Source: Girardinichthys multiradiatus
Lineage: Eukaryota; Chordata; Actinopteri; Cyprinodontiformes; Goodeidae
Reading direction: 5' to 3'
Assembly: GCF_021462225.1 (NCBI RefSeq)
Contig: NC_061804.1
Location: 2,841,001 to 2,905,000 of the forward strand
Length of the DNA: 64,000 nt
Shown here: positions 29,795-40,960 of the stretch, in pieces
Numbering within the stretch: the stretch's first letter is position 1
How the letters are laid out: each line of letters starts with the position of its first letter
The notes under the pieces: generated by a model
What the model saw: only the letters and a program-made list of their open reading frames with translations
The model's database searches: none
Told to the model about the DNA's origin: nothing
Program-made: the position numbers and the translations under genes

Positions 29795-32630
29795 TGTTTC
29801 TTCTAGAGTTTATATTTCTGTACTTACTGTCTGTACGCTGATTTTAAAAGCACAAAGTTATCTCTAACAAGTGAGGTAAACCTATGGTGTAAGAAAACCT
29901 GAGAATTATATCAGAAAGCGTTCCAAAATGTCTCCATTTTCTCCCTGCTAATGTTAGCCTCCATTTTTTATTTTGTTCCCTGTTCTTAATTTTCTGTTCC
30001 CTAGTGTGTAATTTTACTTCAATGTTTCTATCCAAAGGGACATCCTGAACTTCCTGAGAGAAGGAGAGCTTCCCCGCCAGAACAGAGTCCGAGCGGTGCA
30101 CAGAGAGGCTCAGTATTACGCCATCGGCCCGCTGCTGGACAGCCTGGAGGACATCCAGCCTCTCACAGGGGAGAAGGTCCGACAAGCTTTCCTCGATCTG
30201 CTGCCCTATTACAAAGGTAGAGGCAAAAACATCAGTCTGAAATTGGCTTCTGCAAAGGAGAAGGGATGGTTTGCTTTGTGAAACAGTTTAATATTTAGGG
30301 TGCCTTGCATTTTACAACCACAAACTGTATTTTATTGGAATGTTAGGTGTTAGACAAACACACAGTTTGTCTAACAAGGGAAATGATGCAGGTTATCATT
30401 TTTTTAAACAAATAAAATCTGAAAAGTGTGGTATGCATTTATACTGAGCCGCCCTGAGCCAATACTTTGTAGATGTCATGTTTTGGGATTGTTTTGGTCT
30501 CGGGTTCTTTTCCCAGTTCAATTTTGGGTCATGCTTCTGATCATTGTTTTCCAGGTGGTGCTTCAGTTCATTGCTTGGGTTTAGTTTCTCTGCGCTTAGA
30601 CCTGAAAGTCTTTTAGGGTTTGACTCTAATAGCTGTACACATGTAGAGACTGAGTTTACTGAGTTTTCAGATCTGGACTTTGATTAGACCATTATCATGA
30701 AAATGCTTTATCCTGAACTATTGTATTGAAAGCCTGGCTGTATGCTCAGGATCATTGTTCTACTGGATGGTGAACCTCCACCACAGTCTCAGGTCTTTTC
30801 TAGAAAGACCCTAACAGGTTTTCTTCCAGGACCTTCCTTTATTTAGCTCCATCCATCTCCCCATCCCTCCTGAAGAAAACCTACCCCACAGTATGATGCT
30901 GCCACCGCCATGTTTCACCGTGAGATGGTTTGTTCAGGTTCCTTTGCAGTGTTAGTTTTCACCACAGATTGTGTTCACATGACATGATCATCTTCTTCGA
31001 CACGGTTGATGTTTCTCTTACGTGGCTTGTGACAAACTACAAACAGGACTTCCTATGGCTTTCTCTTGAGAATGTCTTTCTTCTTGACACTGTTCCATGA
31101 GGGCCAAATGTGTGGAATAAAAAGCTAATAGTTGTCTTGTCAACAGTTTCTCCCACCTGAGCTGCAGATTTCTCCAGTTCCTCCAGAGTTACCAAGGGCC
31201 TCTTGGCTGCTTCTCTGTCAGTTTAGATGCGGCCATGTCTTTGGAGTTCCAAATTCCTCCTGCCGATGTGGCCCTGGGCAAGGCACTTCGCCCCAAGTTA
31301 GCTATGGCTCTGCATACCGGTATGAATGTGTGTTTGTGGATGCGATTGGGTGAATGCTGCTCTGAGTAGTCGGTATGACTGGAATAGTGCTTTAAATTTC
31401 TCCACAGCATTCTCCCTGACATGTCTGCTGTGTTCCTTGGTCTTCATGAAGCCGTTTGTTCACTAATGTTCTCCAATAAACCTCTGAGGACCTCACAGAA
31501 CATCTGCAGGTAGGTAGTTAGATTTTATTTAGGCATTTCAGAGTAAAAATGGGCTGAATACAAATGCATGCCACACTTTTCAGATTTGTATTTGTAAAAA
31601 ACGTTTTCAAGCCGTGCATTAGATTCTCCTAGTGAAATACAACAAAGGTTCTAATCTGACAAACAAAAGCTCAAAGGGTGGGAATAGTTTTGCAAGGCAC
31701 TTGGCTGAGAGGTTGAGTCTGTTTAAAGATGGAAGAAACACAGCAAATGTTTTTTACACATAAATAATTAAATCATGATTTGAGCTACTTGCAGTAAAAC
31801 ATGCTTTTATACACAGCTAAAGTCACGTTCCTTTATTTATAGAGCACATGTAAAATTTAAATGTGCTGAGCAAAGTGCTTGATGATTAGAGACGTCTGCG
31901 TAAAATCCAGTAGCAGACAGAAACCAGGAGGAAATCAGAGTCTGATCATCATCTAAGCCACAGGTGTCAAACTCCAGTCCTCGAGGACCGGTAACCTGCA
32001 ACTTTTAGATGTTCCTCTGCTTCAGCACACCTGAATCAAATAATTAGGTCATTAGCAGGACTCTGGAGAACTTGACTGCATACTGAGAAGGAAATGTAGC
32101 CATTTGTTTGAGGTGTGTTGGACCAGGGACACATCTAAAAGTTGCAGGACACTGGCCCTTGAGGACTGGAGTTTGACACCTCTGATCTAAGCCAATAGAA
32201 TAACTTTGAATAAATAAAACCTTTAATGATAAATGCTCCTGGAATGATTTCAGACAATCTGGAACGTATCGTGGAGATCGCCAAGCTGAGGGCCATGCAG
32301 AAGAAGGCGCGGTTTGCGAAGCTGAAGGTGTGCGTCTACAAAGAGGAGATGCCCATCACGCCGTACGAGCGTCCTCTTTTCAACTCCCTGCGCTTCGAGC
32401 GCTCGGACAGCGAGGCCAAGCTCTTCGAGCACCACTGCGAGGTCGACGTCTCCTTCGGGCCGTGGGAGGCGGTGGCGGACGTGTACGACCTGCTGCACTG
32501 CATCGTCAGCGACCTGGCCGAGCGGGGCATCGCCGCCGAGCAGCAGTGCATCGGCGTCTGCGACAAGCACCTCATCAACCACTACTACTGCAAGAGGCCC
32601 ATCTACGAGTTTAAGATCACGTGGTGGTGA
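21236..32630 (+). CDS. kctd7: KCTD7, BTB/POZ-domain protein, four exons
   Basis: Exons 21236-21409, 24298-24467, 30038-30216 and 32254-32630 join in phase to 900 nt, 299 residues plus TGA; the human protein is 289. Residues 1-58 are a Ser/Pro/Glu-rich leader, about 59-160 the T1-type BTB domain (FPEVISLNVGG, TRLSTLRRYEDTMLAAMFSG, FIDRDG), and 176-299 the strongly conserved C-terminal region ending YEFKITWW. Known of the family: KCTD7 binds cullin-3 through BTB, affects neuronal excitability and lysosome/autophagy function, and its loss causes progressive myoclonic epilepsy type 3 in humans. Exons are GC-rich against AT-rich introns. Introns hold a full-length Tc1 (intron 2), a Tc1 fossil and a hAT MITE (intron 3). 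The 5' end is the uncertain part. Confidence 0.93.
21690..22290. repeat. Degenerate GATGGAT-type tandem region in KCTD7 intron 1
   Basis: Interspersed short GATGGATGGAT runs and recurring 'attaatcccatgagatgga' units spaced about 60-150 bp. It looks like a decayed minisatellite seeded by a tetranucleotide repeat. Confidence 0.55.
22291..24297. other. KCTD7 intron 1, remainder
   Basis: AT-rich, no exon or named repeat. It contains one short perfect hairpin (23665-23692). Confidence 0.45.
24298..24467 (+). CDS. kctd7: KCTD7 exon 2 (BTB first half)
   Basis: Acceptor TTTCCCAAG, donor GTGCGC. Encodes residues 59-114, from FPEV to DGAYF, plus two bases of Gly115. Confidence 0.95.
24920..24955. repeat. 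(CA)n microsatellite
   Basis: About 17 CA units in KCTD7 intron 2. Confidence 0.9.
25774..25935 (-). mobile_element. SINE, tRNA-headed family
   Basis: Starts GGCACTAGTGGCCTTCA and includes a degraded B-box complement; the same body occurs at 43.3 and 61.4 kb. Confidence 0.6.
25936..26998. other. KCTD7 intron 2, nothing recognised
   Basis: AT-rich sequence between a SINE and the Tc1 copy. The short frames have no domain. Confidence 0.4.
26999..28608 (-). mobile_element. Full-length Tc1-like transposon, copy 2
   Basis: TA at 26997-26998 and 28609-28610 flank 1610 bp, exactly the length of copy 1. Inverted repeats run about 26999-27202 and 28406-28608 with the same inner and outer direct repeats. 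Inserted in KCTD7 intron 2, opposite to the gene. Confidence 0.95.
27276..28280 (-). CDS. Tc1-like DD34E transposase, copy 2
   Basis: Intact 334-residue frame with D148, D238 and E273 in place, as in copy 1, and both helix-turn-helix regions. Against copy 1 it has Thr59, Gln75, Gly80, Leu102, Tyr107, Cys126, Gln176 and Pro287 (326 of 334 identical). Gly80 and Cys126 may be private mutations of this copy. The enzyme would mobilise any element with the same ends, including copy 1. Confidence 0.95.
   Translation of the reverse strand: MGKTADLTAVQKATIDTLKQEGKTQKDISERIGCSQSAVSRHLSGKSVGRKKCGRKRCTTRRGDRTLRKIVEKGQFQTLGDLRKQWTESGVETSRATVHRRLQEMGYRCRIPQVKPLLNQKQRQKCLTWATEKQHWTVAQWSKVLFSDESKFCMSFGNQGARVWRKTGEKEMPKCQKSSVKYPQSVMVWGAVSAAGVGPLCFIKGRVNAASYQEILEHFMLPSAEKLYGDEDFIFQHDLAPAHSAKTTGKWFTDHGITVLNWPANSPDLNPIENLWDIVKRTLRDSRPNTLDELKAAIEASWASIRPQQCHRLIASMPRRIEAVISAKGFPTKY
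28611..30037. other. KCTD7 intron 2, distal part
   Basis: AT-rich DNA with an (AT)n run at about 29753-29797. No exon-like sequence before exon 3. Confidence 0.5.
30038..30216 (+). CDS. kctd7: KCTD7 exon 3 (BTB second half)
   Basis: Acceptor TATCCAAAG, donor GTAGAG. The first G completes Gly115; encodes DILNFLREGELP through LLPYYK, residues 116-174. Confidence 0.95.
30299..31700 (-). mobile_element. Tc1-like fossil with LTR fragment
   Basis: Ends GGGTGCCTTGCA and TTTGCAAGGCACTTGGC are inverted. The interior is a decayed transposase on the minus strand, with the GGSIMLWG region complement near 30888-30915 and CACCTGAGCTGC...CTTGGCTGCTTCTCTG at 31154-31220. Same family as 16.7-18.0 kb. A TGTCATGTTTTGG... 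LTR-like piece is embedded at about 30475-30600. In KCTD7 intron 3. Confidence 0.65.
31959..32184. mobile_element. hAT-type MITE, 226 bp
   Basis: Termini CACAGGTGTCAAACTCCAGTC and its near-perfect inverse at the right end; an exact 8-bp duplication ATCTAAGC at 31951-31958 and 32185-32192. Internal sequence is also partly palindromic (ACCTGCAACTTTTAGATG / CATCTAAAAGTTGCAG). No coding capacity. Confidence 0.9.
32254..32630 (+). CDS. kctd7: KCTD7 exon 4 (C-terminal region, stop)
   Basis: Acceptor GATTTCAG. Completes Asp175, then NLERIVEIAKLRAMQKKARF to the terminal KITWW and TGA. Very GC-rich at codon third positions. A hAT MITE ends 69 bp upstream. Confidence 0.96.
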
Positions 32631-33099
32631 AGCTCCAGGGAAGCTGGTTGGACCAAAACACAAACGGATGTTGGGTTTTTACTAGAACTTGGTTAATACT
32701 GAATTTTGTATTGAAACTGACAATATTTTGTCTTAGAATGTGACCCTTTAAATCCCACCGTGAGTATATTTTCTGTTTCCTGAAATATCTTTTGTCAAAG
32801 CAAAAAACTCTTAACACTAACGTTTAGAAATTTTAAAAGGTTTTACCACATATTGTCACTGCTAGGGGTGACTCTGCCTTTACCATTAACAGCACCATCA
32901 AAAATAGGAAAGATTGAGATGTTGGGAGCTCAGACTACCATTATGGGGCTACAAATGCTTTTCCATCTGCATCGGTTCAGCTTACAGTTGCAGCTTTTTT
33001 TCAGGAAATGTGAAGAAATGATTAAGCTTTTAGGAGACATATAGTCTCAGCGGTGAGGTATGCGGTCCCTTACAGATTTCTTCTGGTTTTGATTTTTTT
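32631..33099. other. KCTD7 3' flank / UTR
   Basis: AT-rich sequence after the stop codon, presumably 3' UTR. No convincing AATAAA seen before the Tc1 fossil. Confidence 0.4.
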
Positions 33100-34310
33100 C
33101 TACATTTCAATGTTTTAGAGGAACTTTTAATATTAGACAAAGATAATCCAAATGAATGCTCAATGCAGTTTTCACATGATTCATTAATTTAGGGATAAAA
33201 ACATATCAAACTCACCTGCCCTATGTAAAAAGGTTATGGCCCTCTTCTCAGCAGAATTATTTGAATTCAGCCACACTGGAGAGTATTAAAGCATGAACAA
33301 TCTGTTTAAGGTTGTTCAGCATCTGATTTAAGTCCGGCCTTTGACTTGGCCGCTCCAAAACCTTGATTTTATTTTATTTTACCCGTTCAGAAGTGGACTT
33401 GCTGGTGTTCCCTGGATTGTTGTCCTGCTGCATAACCCAGGTGCTGTTGCGCTTGAGGTCACCAATGGACGGCCAGACAGTCTCCTTCAGGGATGTTCTG
33501 GTAGAGAGCAGAACTTATGTTTTCATCAATTATGGCAAGCTGTACAAGTCCTAAAGCGGTAAAGCAGCTGCAGACCATCACACTACCTCCACCCTGTTGT
33601 AACAGAAAGTCCGTCCACAGATTTTCCGAAACGCCTTGGGGATCATTAAGATGTGTTTTGGTAAATATGAGACTGGCCTACATGTTCTTTTTGGTCAGCA
33701 GTGGTTTTCACCTCAGAACTCTCTCATGGAGGCCATTTTTGCCCAGTCTCCTTCTTATCGTTGAATCTAAACTCTAAACTTCATCGTCTGTGCACTCTTG
33801 GAATAATTTTTTAGGCTGGCCTCTCCTGGGAAGGTTCACCACCGCTCCATGTTTTTCCATCTGTGGATAATGTCTCTTACTGTGGTTCCCTGGACTCCAA
33901 AAGCCTTGGAAATGGCTTTGTAACTCTATCCAGACTGGTAGATAGTAACTGGGGCATGGTGTTTTACGATTTAAGATCATTTTACCTACTTCATGTTGTC
34001 AGACGGATTCTGTGTAAGTAATTTCTTGATTCTACGAGTCTAATAGTAATTGGCCTGGCCAGGCCAGCTTTCCAAAAATGTAATTAATCACATTAATTCA
34101 TGATTTAAAGTGGAGAAATTATATGTTCAGTAGGTGAGCTTGGATAGCCTAATAGATAAAATCATAATTTCAAAACTGTTTTTAGTCTTTACTCAGGTTA
34201 TGTTTGTTTCTTATTAAAATCGGTTTTATCCAAAACATTTAAGTGTGACAAAGAACTAAGAACAGAACAAATCTGTAAGGGGGCACATACTTTTTCACAG
34301 CACTGTAGTT
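33100..34310 (-). mobile_element. Tc1-like fossil
   Basis: On the minus strand a decayed transposase shows MEKHGAVVNLPRRGQPKK at 33800-33870 (the hinge after the first DNA-binding domain), and the catalytic region is shredded. The right end GGGGGCACATACTTTTTCACAGCACTGTA is the characteristic end of this teleost family. Confidence 0.7.
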
Positions 34311-34825
34311 CGACCTATGTTTTAGCTGTATGAGTTTTTGTAGGTGATTGCCTAAACCAAAAAACTCCAACCTTTGAAGGGAGTTTTCTATTTTCAGGTC
34401 ACAAGCAGCTTGAAACAGCATCAGCAGAAGGTTAGAAAACAGTTCCTCCACTGACTGATCTGTTAGGTATAATCCCAGCTAGGTCTTTTATGGCGCACCA
34501 ATAATGGTTGTTCTTATAACAAAGAGAAATATATGTTAACTAAGTCTGCTAATTTTCTAGTCCGATATGTTAGGACCTTTGTGGTGCAGCAGGATTAAAA
34601 TGAAAAGGCAGGATTTTATCGTCTCTGAACTGAAGAAGTAACTTACCTTTCCCCTGCACATCCCTCATTTAGATGTTTCCAAATATAGAGGACCAACGAA
34701 AGTGACAATTTCTGAGATAGTGGGGAGTTAGGCTTTCATATATGCTGGCGAGCACCAGAAATGTTGCTTTTACCAGGAAAAATGTGTCTTAAACATGACT
34801 AACAGCTGATGGAGGAAAGCTGTTT

Positions 34826-35985
34826 CAGATCTATTCAGTTCAGCTTAATTTCAGTTTATATCTATAGCACCAACAACAATATCATCTCAGGGCAGTTTAC
34901 AAGTCAAGCAGGTCAAATTCTCATCCAGTTATATAGAATCCAATTTGATCCAAACTCAAGTCATATTGATGCAAATCATTCCAGTACACTCCAGTTTTAC
35001 AGAAACATTCAGGTTCAGTTATATACAGCCCAGTTCAATCCAGGTTATAAAACAACACGGTCAGATTTAGTTGCCAGTAGGTAAAATGTTATCTACCTAG
35101 GCAATTGCTGCGGTCCATTTTGCAGCAATCCCTCCTCCTGAGCAAGCATGTGGCGACAGTGGGAAGGAACCTCCAGCAGAACCAAGCTCAGTATGAACGT
35201 CCATTTGCTGGAATTGGAAAGATTAGGATGCTGACATAGACAAAGACAGGCGTACTGGGGCAGGAGTACTTTCTGTGTAAAAGAACAGCAAATAAAGTAC
35301 ACATATTTAATGGCAGCAGCAGCTCTGCCAATGACTTTATCCAGAAAGAGACACAGCTAAACATAAAAGCAGTTAAAGTACTTTCTATGCAAAAAAAAAC
35401 CCCCAACAAAAAACAAAGAGTATTGGCCCCTTCCAACAGCCTAATCCAGGAAAGTGACAGTGTCAAACAAACAAGGTCTGGGACTTCTTTTATGGAAAAG
35501 AAAAAAAGTGTGTAAAGTTAGTGGCAGCAATACCTAAATCAATGGTGGAGTCCAGGAAAGAGACACAGATAAACAGAGAAGTTTTCAGAGTCATTTTGCC
35601 AGAGTTTTTATTTGGGAAACAGAAAGAAATACAGTACATATAGTTAAAGGCAGATGTAGCTTTAATAACTGCTTCCTCTAGAAAGGTGACACAGATAAAC
35701 ACTGTAGCTCTGAGAAATAAACAGGTAATGGGGGAAGTTGTTTTGTTAGTAACTTTGTCTGGGATAGACACAGCTAAACACAGAAACACTGAGCAACGGT
35801 GTACTTTCTATGGGAAGGAGAAACAAAGACAGTACATAGTTAATGGCAGCTGTAGCTCCATTAAGGGGTTCACCTAGGAAAGAGACATAGCTAAGCATAG
35901 CAACACTGAGCCAGGAATACTTTCTATAGAGAGACGAAAGAAAAAACAAAGCAAAACTAAACAACAGATTTTGTTCACTTTTATT
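34826..35985. repeat. Interspersed repeat carrying a 110-130-bp minisatellite
   Basis: A head (34826-35215) with 'gcagcaatccctc' and 'aacctccagcagaacc' motifs common in teleost repeats is followed by about six diverged tandem units (35216-35985). Units share ACTTTCTATG, AAAGTACA..TTAATGGCAGC and AGAGACACAGCTAAACA. Minus-strand frames with recurring FxCVSF are artefacts of this array. Confidence 0.7.
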
Positions 35986-37459
35986 TAACAATCATCTGTT
36001 TGCCATTTAGGATGACCAGCAGGAAATGTATAGGTTGTATTTTTCATGCTTATAACCCAATAAATACATTTTAAATAATTTTTCCCAATACCAGCTATGC
36101 AAATGCAGCATAATTGAAACTGAAACTTCTCTGTTCTGCCGGACAAGTACAATCTTTTCTCTTTCTTCAGTAAAACAGTGCGCCGTGCATCTTACATACA
36201 CATCCAGTTCCTTTTAACACAACATTTCTGTCACTTCTCTGTGTGAAGTAATTATTTCCTAAATAGCATCAGGTTTCATTGGTTGCACCTCTGAGGTGTA
36301 GCCGTGGTAACGTAACTGAGAAACCAGCAGCCGTTTGATTGGACTCTTAACACTCTGGGCCTGGGACTGCTGCTGATTGTGTTATTGTAAGTGGATAAAA
36401 TTACCCAATATTAGATTCAAGCGCCTATTGAGGTAATTATCTTGTAATATCCCAGATGTGCTGTTATCTTTCCACACTCAGCCGCGTCAGATTTATCGGC
36501 AGCTTTGTCCTGATCTCATCACACCTCCACCGCCAACATGTAAGGACACACCGTTGTAGTGAGTACATTGAATTAATTGAATATTGTAAGTAAGGTGAAG
36601 TGAAATGTGTATATTTTCCTATAGGTTTTGTGTCAGATTTAACTGTGACAGAGTATATTTTCATTATGCGCTCGTTGAGAGTGTGTATGGAAAGGGTTAG
36701 CGTGTATTTGTTTTGTCGTACACTAAAATAAGGGCATTCTCTGTTTTAAGGGATTGCATTGCAGTAGATTTGATACACGGCGGTATGTTTCTGCAGTTTA
36801 GATGGATGGAGACTTAATTCAGAAAATAGCGCCACCTTCAGGGAGACTTTTTGATCAAACGTAGCTTTTTAACCAGTCAAGTCATCATTTCCTCATTGCA
36901 AGTCTTATTGTACCTGACCTCTAATTCTGAGCACCATGTGATTGTGATAAAAATATTTATGTTAAATAAAACCATAAATTTTAGGGGGTTAATTGAATAT
37001 AAGAAGCAACAGTTTTGCATCAGATTTTTTTAGTTTTGATTAATTTGCCACATAATGCTGGAGCACTACATTCTTTCCCTGAAACCAACTAATCTTGATG
37101 ACTTCCAGTGTTTTTAATGTTTTTATATCGATGTTTGTTTTAGCTTCCAGGAAGCTCCAGATCTCTAGTTATCTTTCATTTGTCTGTATTTTAAAAAGAA
37201 ACCATCATTTTTATGTTGTGTTAAAATAAAAACTGTTAAACGGCAAACAGGATTTCTATTTTTAATTTAGATTTTTTTTGGGGGGGGGGAAATGTTTACA
37301 GTACAGATAAAATATTTGTTCTTTTTAAATTTGTGACTCCTTCAGTGATTTTCTTAAGAATTAGCTGGAAAATTTGAATTAATGGGAGATCTTGAATCTG
37401 CTCAGGGTCACAATAGTACAGCTTAATGTTAGCCCAGTTTATCCACTCCAGAGACTAGT
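35986..37459. other. Intergenic, nothing assigned
   Basis: 36240-36560 is less AT-rich and less repetitive than its surroundings, but no gene or element is recognised. A T8/G10 run lies at 37268-37290. Confidence 0.4.
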
Positions 37460-37760
37460 TTAAATGCATGTTTGGGCTCATATGGTCCTGCTTCAGCACC
37501 AGGTTCTGTTCAAATCTCAACCATCTAGCTGTAAGTTTGTGGTAAAGTTGGAAAATTTGGAGCTATTTTTCCTTCTTGAATTTTCCATCCACATTGTGGA
37601 ATGAACAATATCCAACGCCAGCGAAACAACCCAACAGCATGATGCTGCCACCACCATGCTTGCAGTTGGTACAGTGTTCTCAGGTTTGACAGCTTCACCT
37701 TGACTCCATCAGACATACTGAACATCGTTTTACTGGTGTTCCAGCAGAGTCCAGTTGATG
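37460..37760 (-). mobile_element. Tc1-like fossil fragment
   Basis: Contains AGCATGATGCTGCCACCACCATG at 37635-37657, the complement of the transposase GGGSIML codons, with decayed flanks. Confidence 0.6.
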
Positions 37761-39039
37761 TCAGGCTCGCGCCTTTCTGGGTTGTTTAATAATAGCTCAA
37801 AAGACTTTCCCAACTTAAATAAACCTACATTTCTGGGGCTTATCAAATTAAAACATTTCTAAAGCCTTAAACCTCACTTACTCAAACGTCTAGGAAAATG
37901 TATGTATATATTTGAGCCTGCATGCATAATTTTGATCCTGCAGGACAAAATCTGCAATAAATTTCAACTGGTAGATAAAAATCTTGTTTTAAAATTAAAG
38001 GAAGTTGCATGTTGTGAAATTATTCCACACAAAAAAAAAACAGTGAAAGAAAAATCCAAACTAATATGGCATTGATGCCGATGATGAGTGATTGCAAACT
38101 TATTACTGGTTCTGTAATTCTTCTCACACTCCTCTTCTTCACCACAGGCTTGTGTGACATGTGTTACACTCTTACATCACCATCAGGAAAAGCTCTTCCA
38201 TTAGTTCTGCTCTTCAGATGAGATAACTCTCATGTCAAGGTTTCTTAGACAGGCACTTCTTGACCTTAAATCTGTTTTATAAATAAAGAAATGGCCTCTC
38301 AAGTCTATAAGGTTTTGGTTTTTATTATAATGTAAGCCTTTGAAATGTATTCTGAGGGTAAAAATGCAAATTATTCAACAATAAATGGAGGCGTAAAAGA
38401 CGAGCTCCGTTTCTAGAGGTCAGCTGATATTTATATCTGTTTAAAGAGGTACTTTTTGCCACAGTTTGACATTAAATCAGACTAAGCTTTTTACCAGAGA
38501 GGGACCTTTCTAGAAAATGTTATTACTAGTTTACTTTTAATTTAATTTTATTACTTTCTTCAGGTTTATAAACTAAGATCGCTGTGCCTTTAATCAATCT
38601 TGGAAAGCCCAGATGATGATGATGTTATACATTTGTAAGCTTCTGATAGGTTAATTTAAAACATTGTAGTTAGCTGAAAATAAGGGTGGGCAATTGAAAT
38701 TTTGTGTTACCATCAAGAATTTAGATTTATCTCGAAAACGATAAACTCTATACAATGATACCCCAAAAGCTAAATGTATTGTTTAAATTATTACGTTTAC
38801 CTTTTATTTCCACTTCTGGTTTCAATAGAGCAGCTAAATACTGTATGTCAATATTTTTAAACTATGAAAAAATGCCGTTATTGTTTGCCGTTTAGTGATA
38901 ATATTGCACTGCTTTTTGTGGTTGGTGTCCTAAAATTGTCCCAGCCTTACAAAGACACCAGCATGTTTAAAAATACTTTTTTATAATCCCTTTTATTGTT
39001 ACCCCAATAAATACCAAGAAGTATTTTTAAGTAATTTTG
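37761..39039. other. Intergenic, nothing assigned
   Basis: AT-rich, no support for exons or named repeats. Confidence 0.4.
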
Positions 39040-40260
39040 TCATCCCTAACTGTAGCACACCTGTAGATGTATTTAAGGCAACACCTCAAACACATGTCTT
39101 CCTTGTGTGACATCACGGTAAATCTAAAGAGATCAGCCAAGATATCGGGAACAGTTTTGTGGACCGTCACAAGTGGTTCACCCTTAGGTACGATTTCCAG
39201 ATGCCCAAAGGTCCCATGGTAATCTATGCACAAGTACAAGCAGCATGGGAATGTCCAGCCATCATACTGTTCAGGAAGGAGACGGGTTCTGTTTCCCCAG
39301 AGATAAACGTGTTTAAATATGAAATGTGTGAATAAACCTCAGAACAAGAGCTAAAGACTTTGTGAAGATTCTGGTTGATGGTAAGAGTTGCACTCCCCAT
39401 TGTAAAGCAAGCCCTGTATGGACATAGGCTGAAAGGCCACTCAGCAAGGAAGAATCCATTACGCCAGCATAAAAAGCCAGACTACAGTTTCCAAATGTAC
39501 TAAGGGACAAAGAGTTAATATTTGGAGACATGTCCCGTGGTCTCATGAAAACAAAAATGAAATATTTGACAAAAATGACCAATAAATTTGGAGGAAAAAA
39601 GGGGATGCTCACACGCCTGAGAACGCCCTCCCAACTGTGAAGTACGAGGGTGGCAGCATCATGTTGTGGGGGTGTTTTGCTGGTGCACTTCATAAAATAG
39701 ATAACATCCTGAGGAAAGAATATTAAGTGGAAATATTAAAGCAGAATTTCAAGATATTAGCTGAGAAGTTATAGCCTGGCCACCAATGGGGCTTCCAAAT
39801 AGACAATGACACTAAGCATGCCACAAAGTTTGCTACAAGGTGGCTTAAGGACGACAAAGTTGATGTTTTGGAGTGGCTGTCTCAAAGCCCTAGTCTCAGT
39901 CCTATAGAAAACTTGTGTGCAGAGCTGAAAAGGTGTGTGAAGGCAAGGCGGCCAACAAACCGGATCCGGTTACACCAGTTCTGTTGGGAGGAATGGGCCA
40001 ACATTCTGGCAAACTGTTGCGATAAGCTTGTGGATGGAAAGCGGGAACGTTTGATCCAAGTCAGACAGTTTAATAGGCAATTCTAGTAAATACTAAGGAA
40101 TGTTTGGCATTTAGGAAAAAAGAGTAACTAAAAATATGTCATTTCAAGAGAGTTAAAATAAATTCCCTCTCTCTCATTATTCTGGCATTTAGCAAACATA
40201 AATCATTTTGGTAAAGTAAGACATGTGGATCTCACATTAATTTAAAAAGCCAAAGAGAAT
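39040..40260 (+). mobile_element. Tc1-like fossil, fairly complete
   Basis: The plus strand keeps the N-terminal region (39090-39240), GGCAGCATCATGTTGTGGGG (GGSIMLWG) at 39652-39671 and a C-terminal frame with SPSLSPIENL at 39868-40086, where the usual D before LxPIEN is Ser. Multiple frameshifts. Same family as 2.1-2.6 and 12.5-13.4 kb. Confidence 0.72.
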
Positions 40261-40584
40261 GCAGATTCAGTATTTTTAAAATCATCAATAGACATATTGC
40301 TTTGTGTATATATTAGTAATATACTGGCACATGCTTGCAGCTGAGTTTCTCATCTGCTCATGGCTTCAGGTGATAATCCTTACTAGGTCTACATTGGTAC
40401 CTGCTGTTGCCTTATGTTCAGGTTTAGTCTTATTTGTCTTGTTCTCCTTGCCGGTCCTGCATTTGCTGTGTAATGTGTTGAATTATTTAAAGAGCTTATT
40501 TTAATCTATGTCTGCTAGTGTCTGCACAATTGGCTCCTCAGTTTCAACAATTCACCAAGAAGTCAGTTTGTACAGAACATTTAT

Positions 40585-40960
40585 CTCACGTTGCATTTCA
40601 TATTTATGAGTTCGAATGTCATAAATATAACATTGTCTATCATAATTGTGACTTTGTATCCCAGAATTATGACCTAATATGTTATAGTTCGTATTGACTT
40701 TCAATCTCAGTCATTATTTTATATCTCAGAAATATGACTTTTTATGTCAAACTTTTGACTTCAAATCGGATAATAGATATCAAAGTCATAATGATAAGCT
40801 CCAGTATCCTTTTATTACTTTTAATCCCATTAATATGACTTTTTATCTCAAAGTTTTGGCTTTGAAGATCTATGTTATTATTTTTATTCTCCTAATTATG
40901 GTTTTGTCTTAACTTGACTTTGTATCCAATTATATTGACTTTAAATCTAACTCTTGCAAA
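40585..40960. repeat. Degenerate short tandem repeat, 'AATTATGACTTTNTATCTCA' type
   Basis: At least ten imperfect occurrences of TATGACTTT/TTTTGACTT alternating with TATCTCA or TATCCCA, unit about 18-24 bp. A diverged minisatellite. Confidence 0.6.

Noticed and set aside
35188..35991. Several minus-strand frames with repeated FxCVSF segments
   Set aside because: The similarity comes from the diverged minisatellite units, not from a protein family; no splice or start context.
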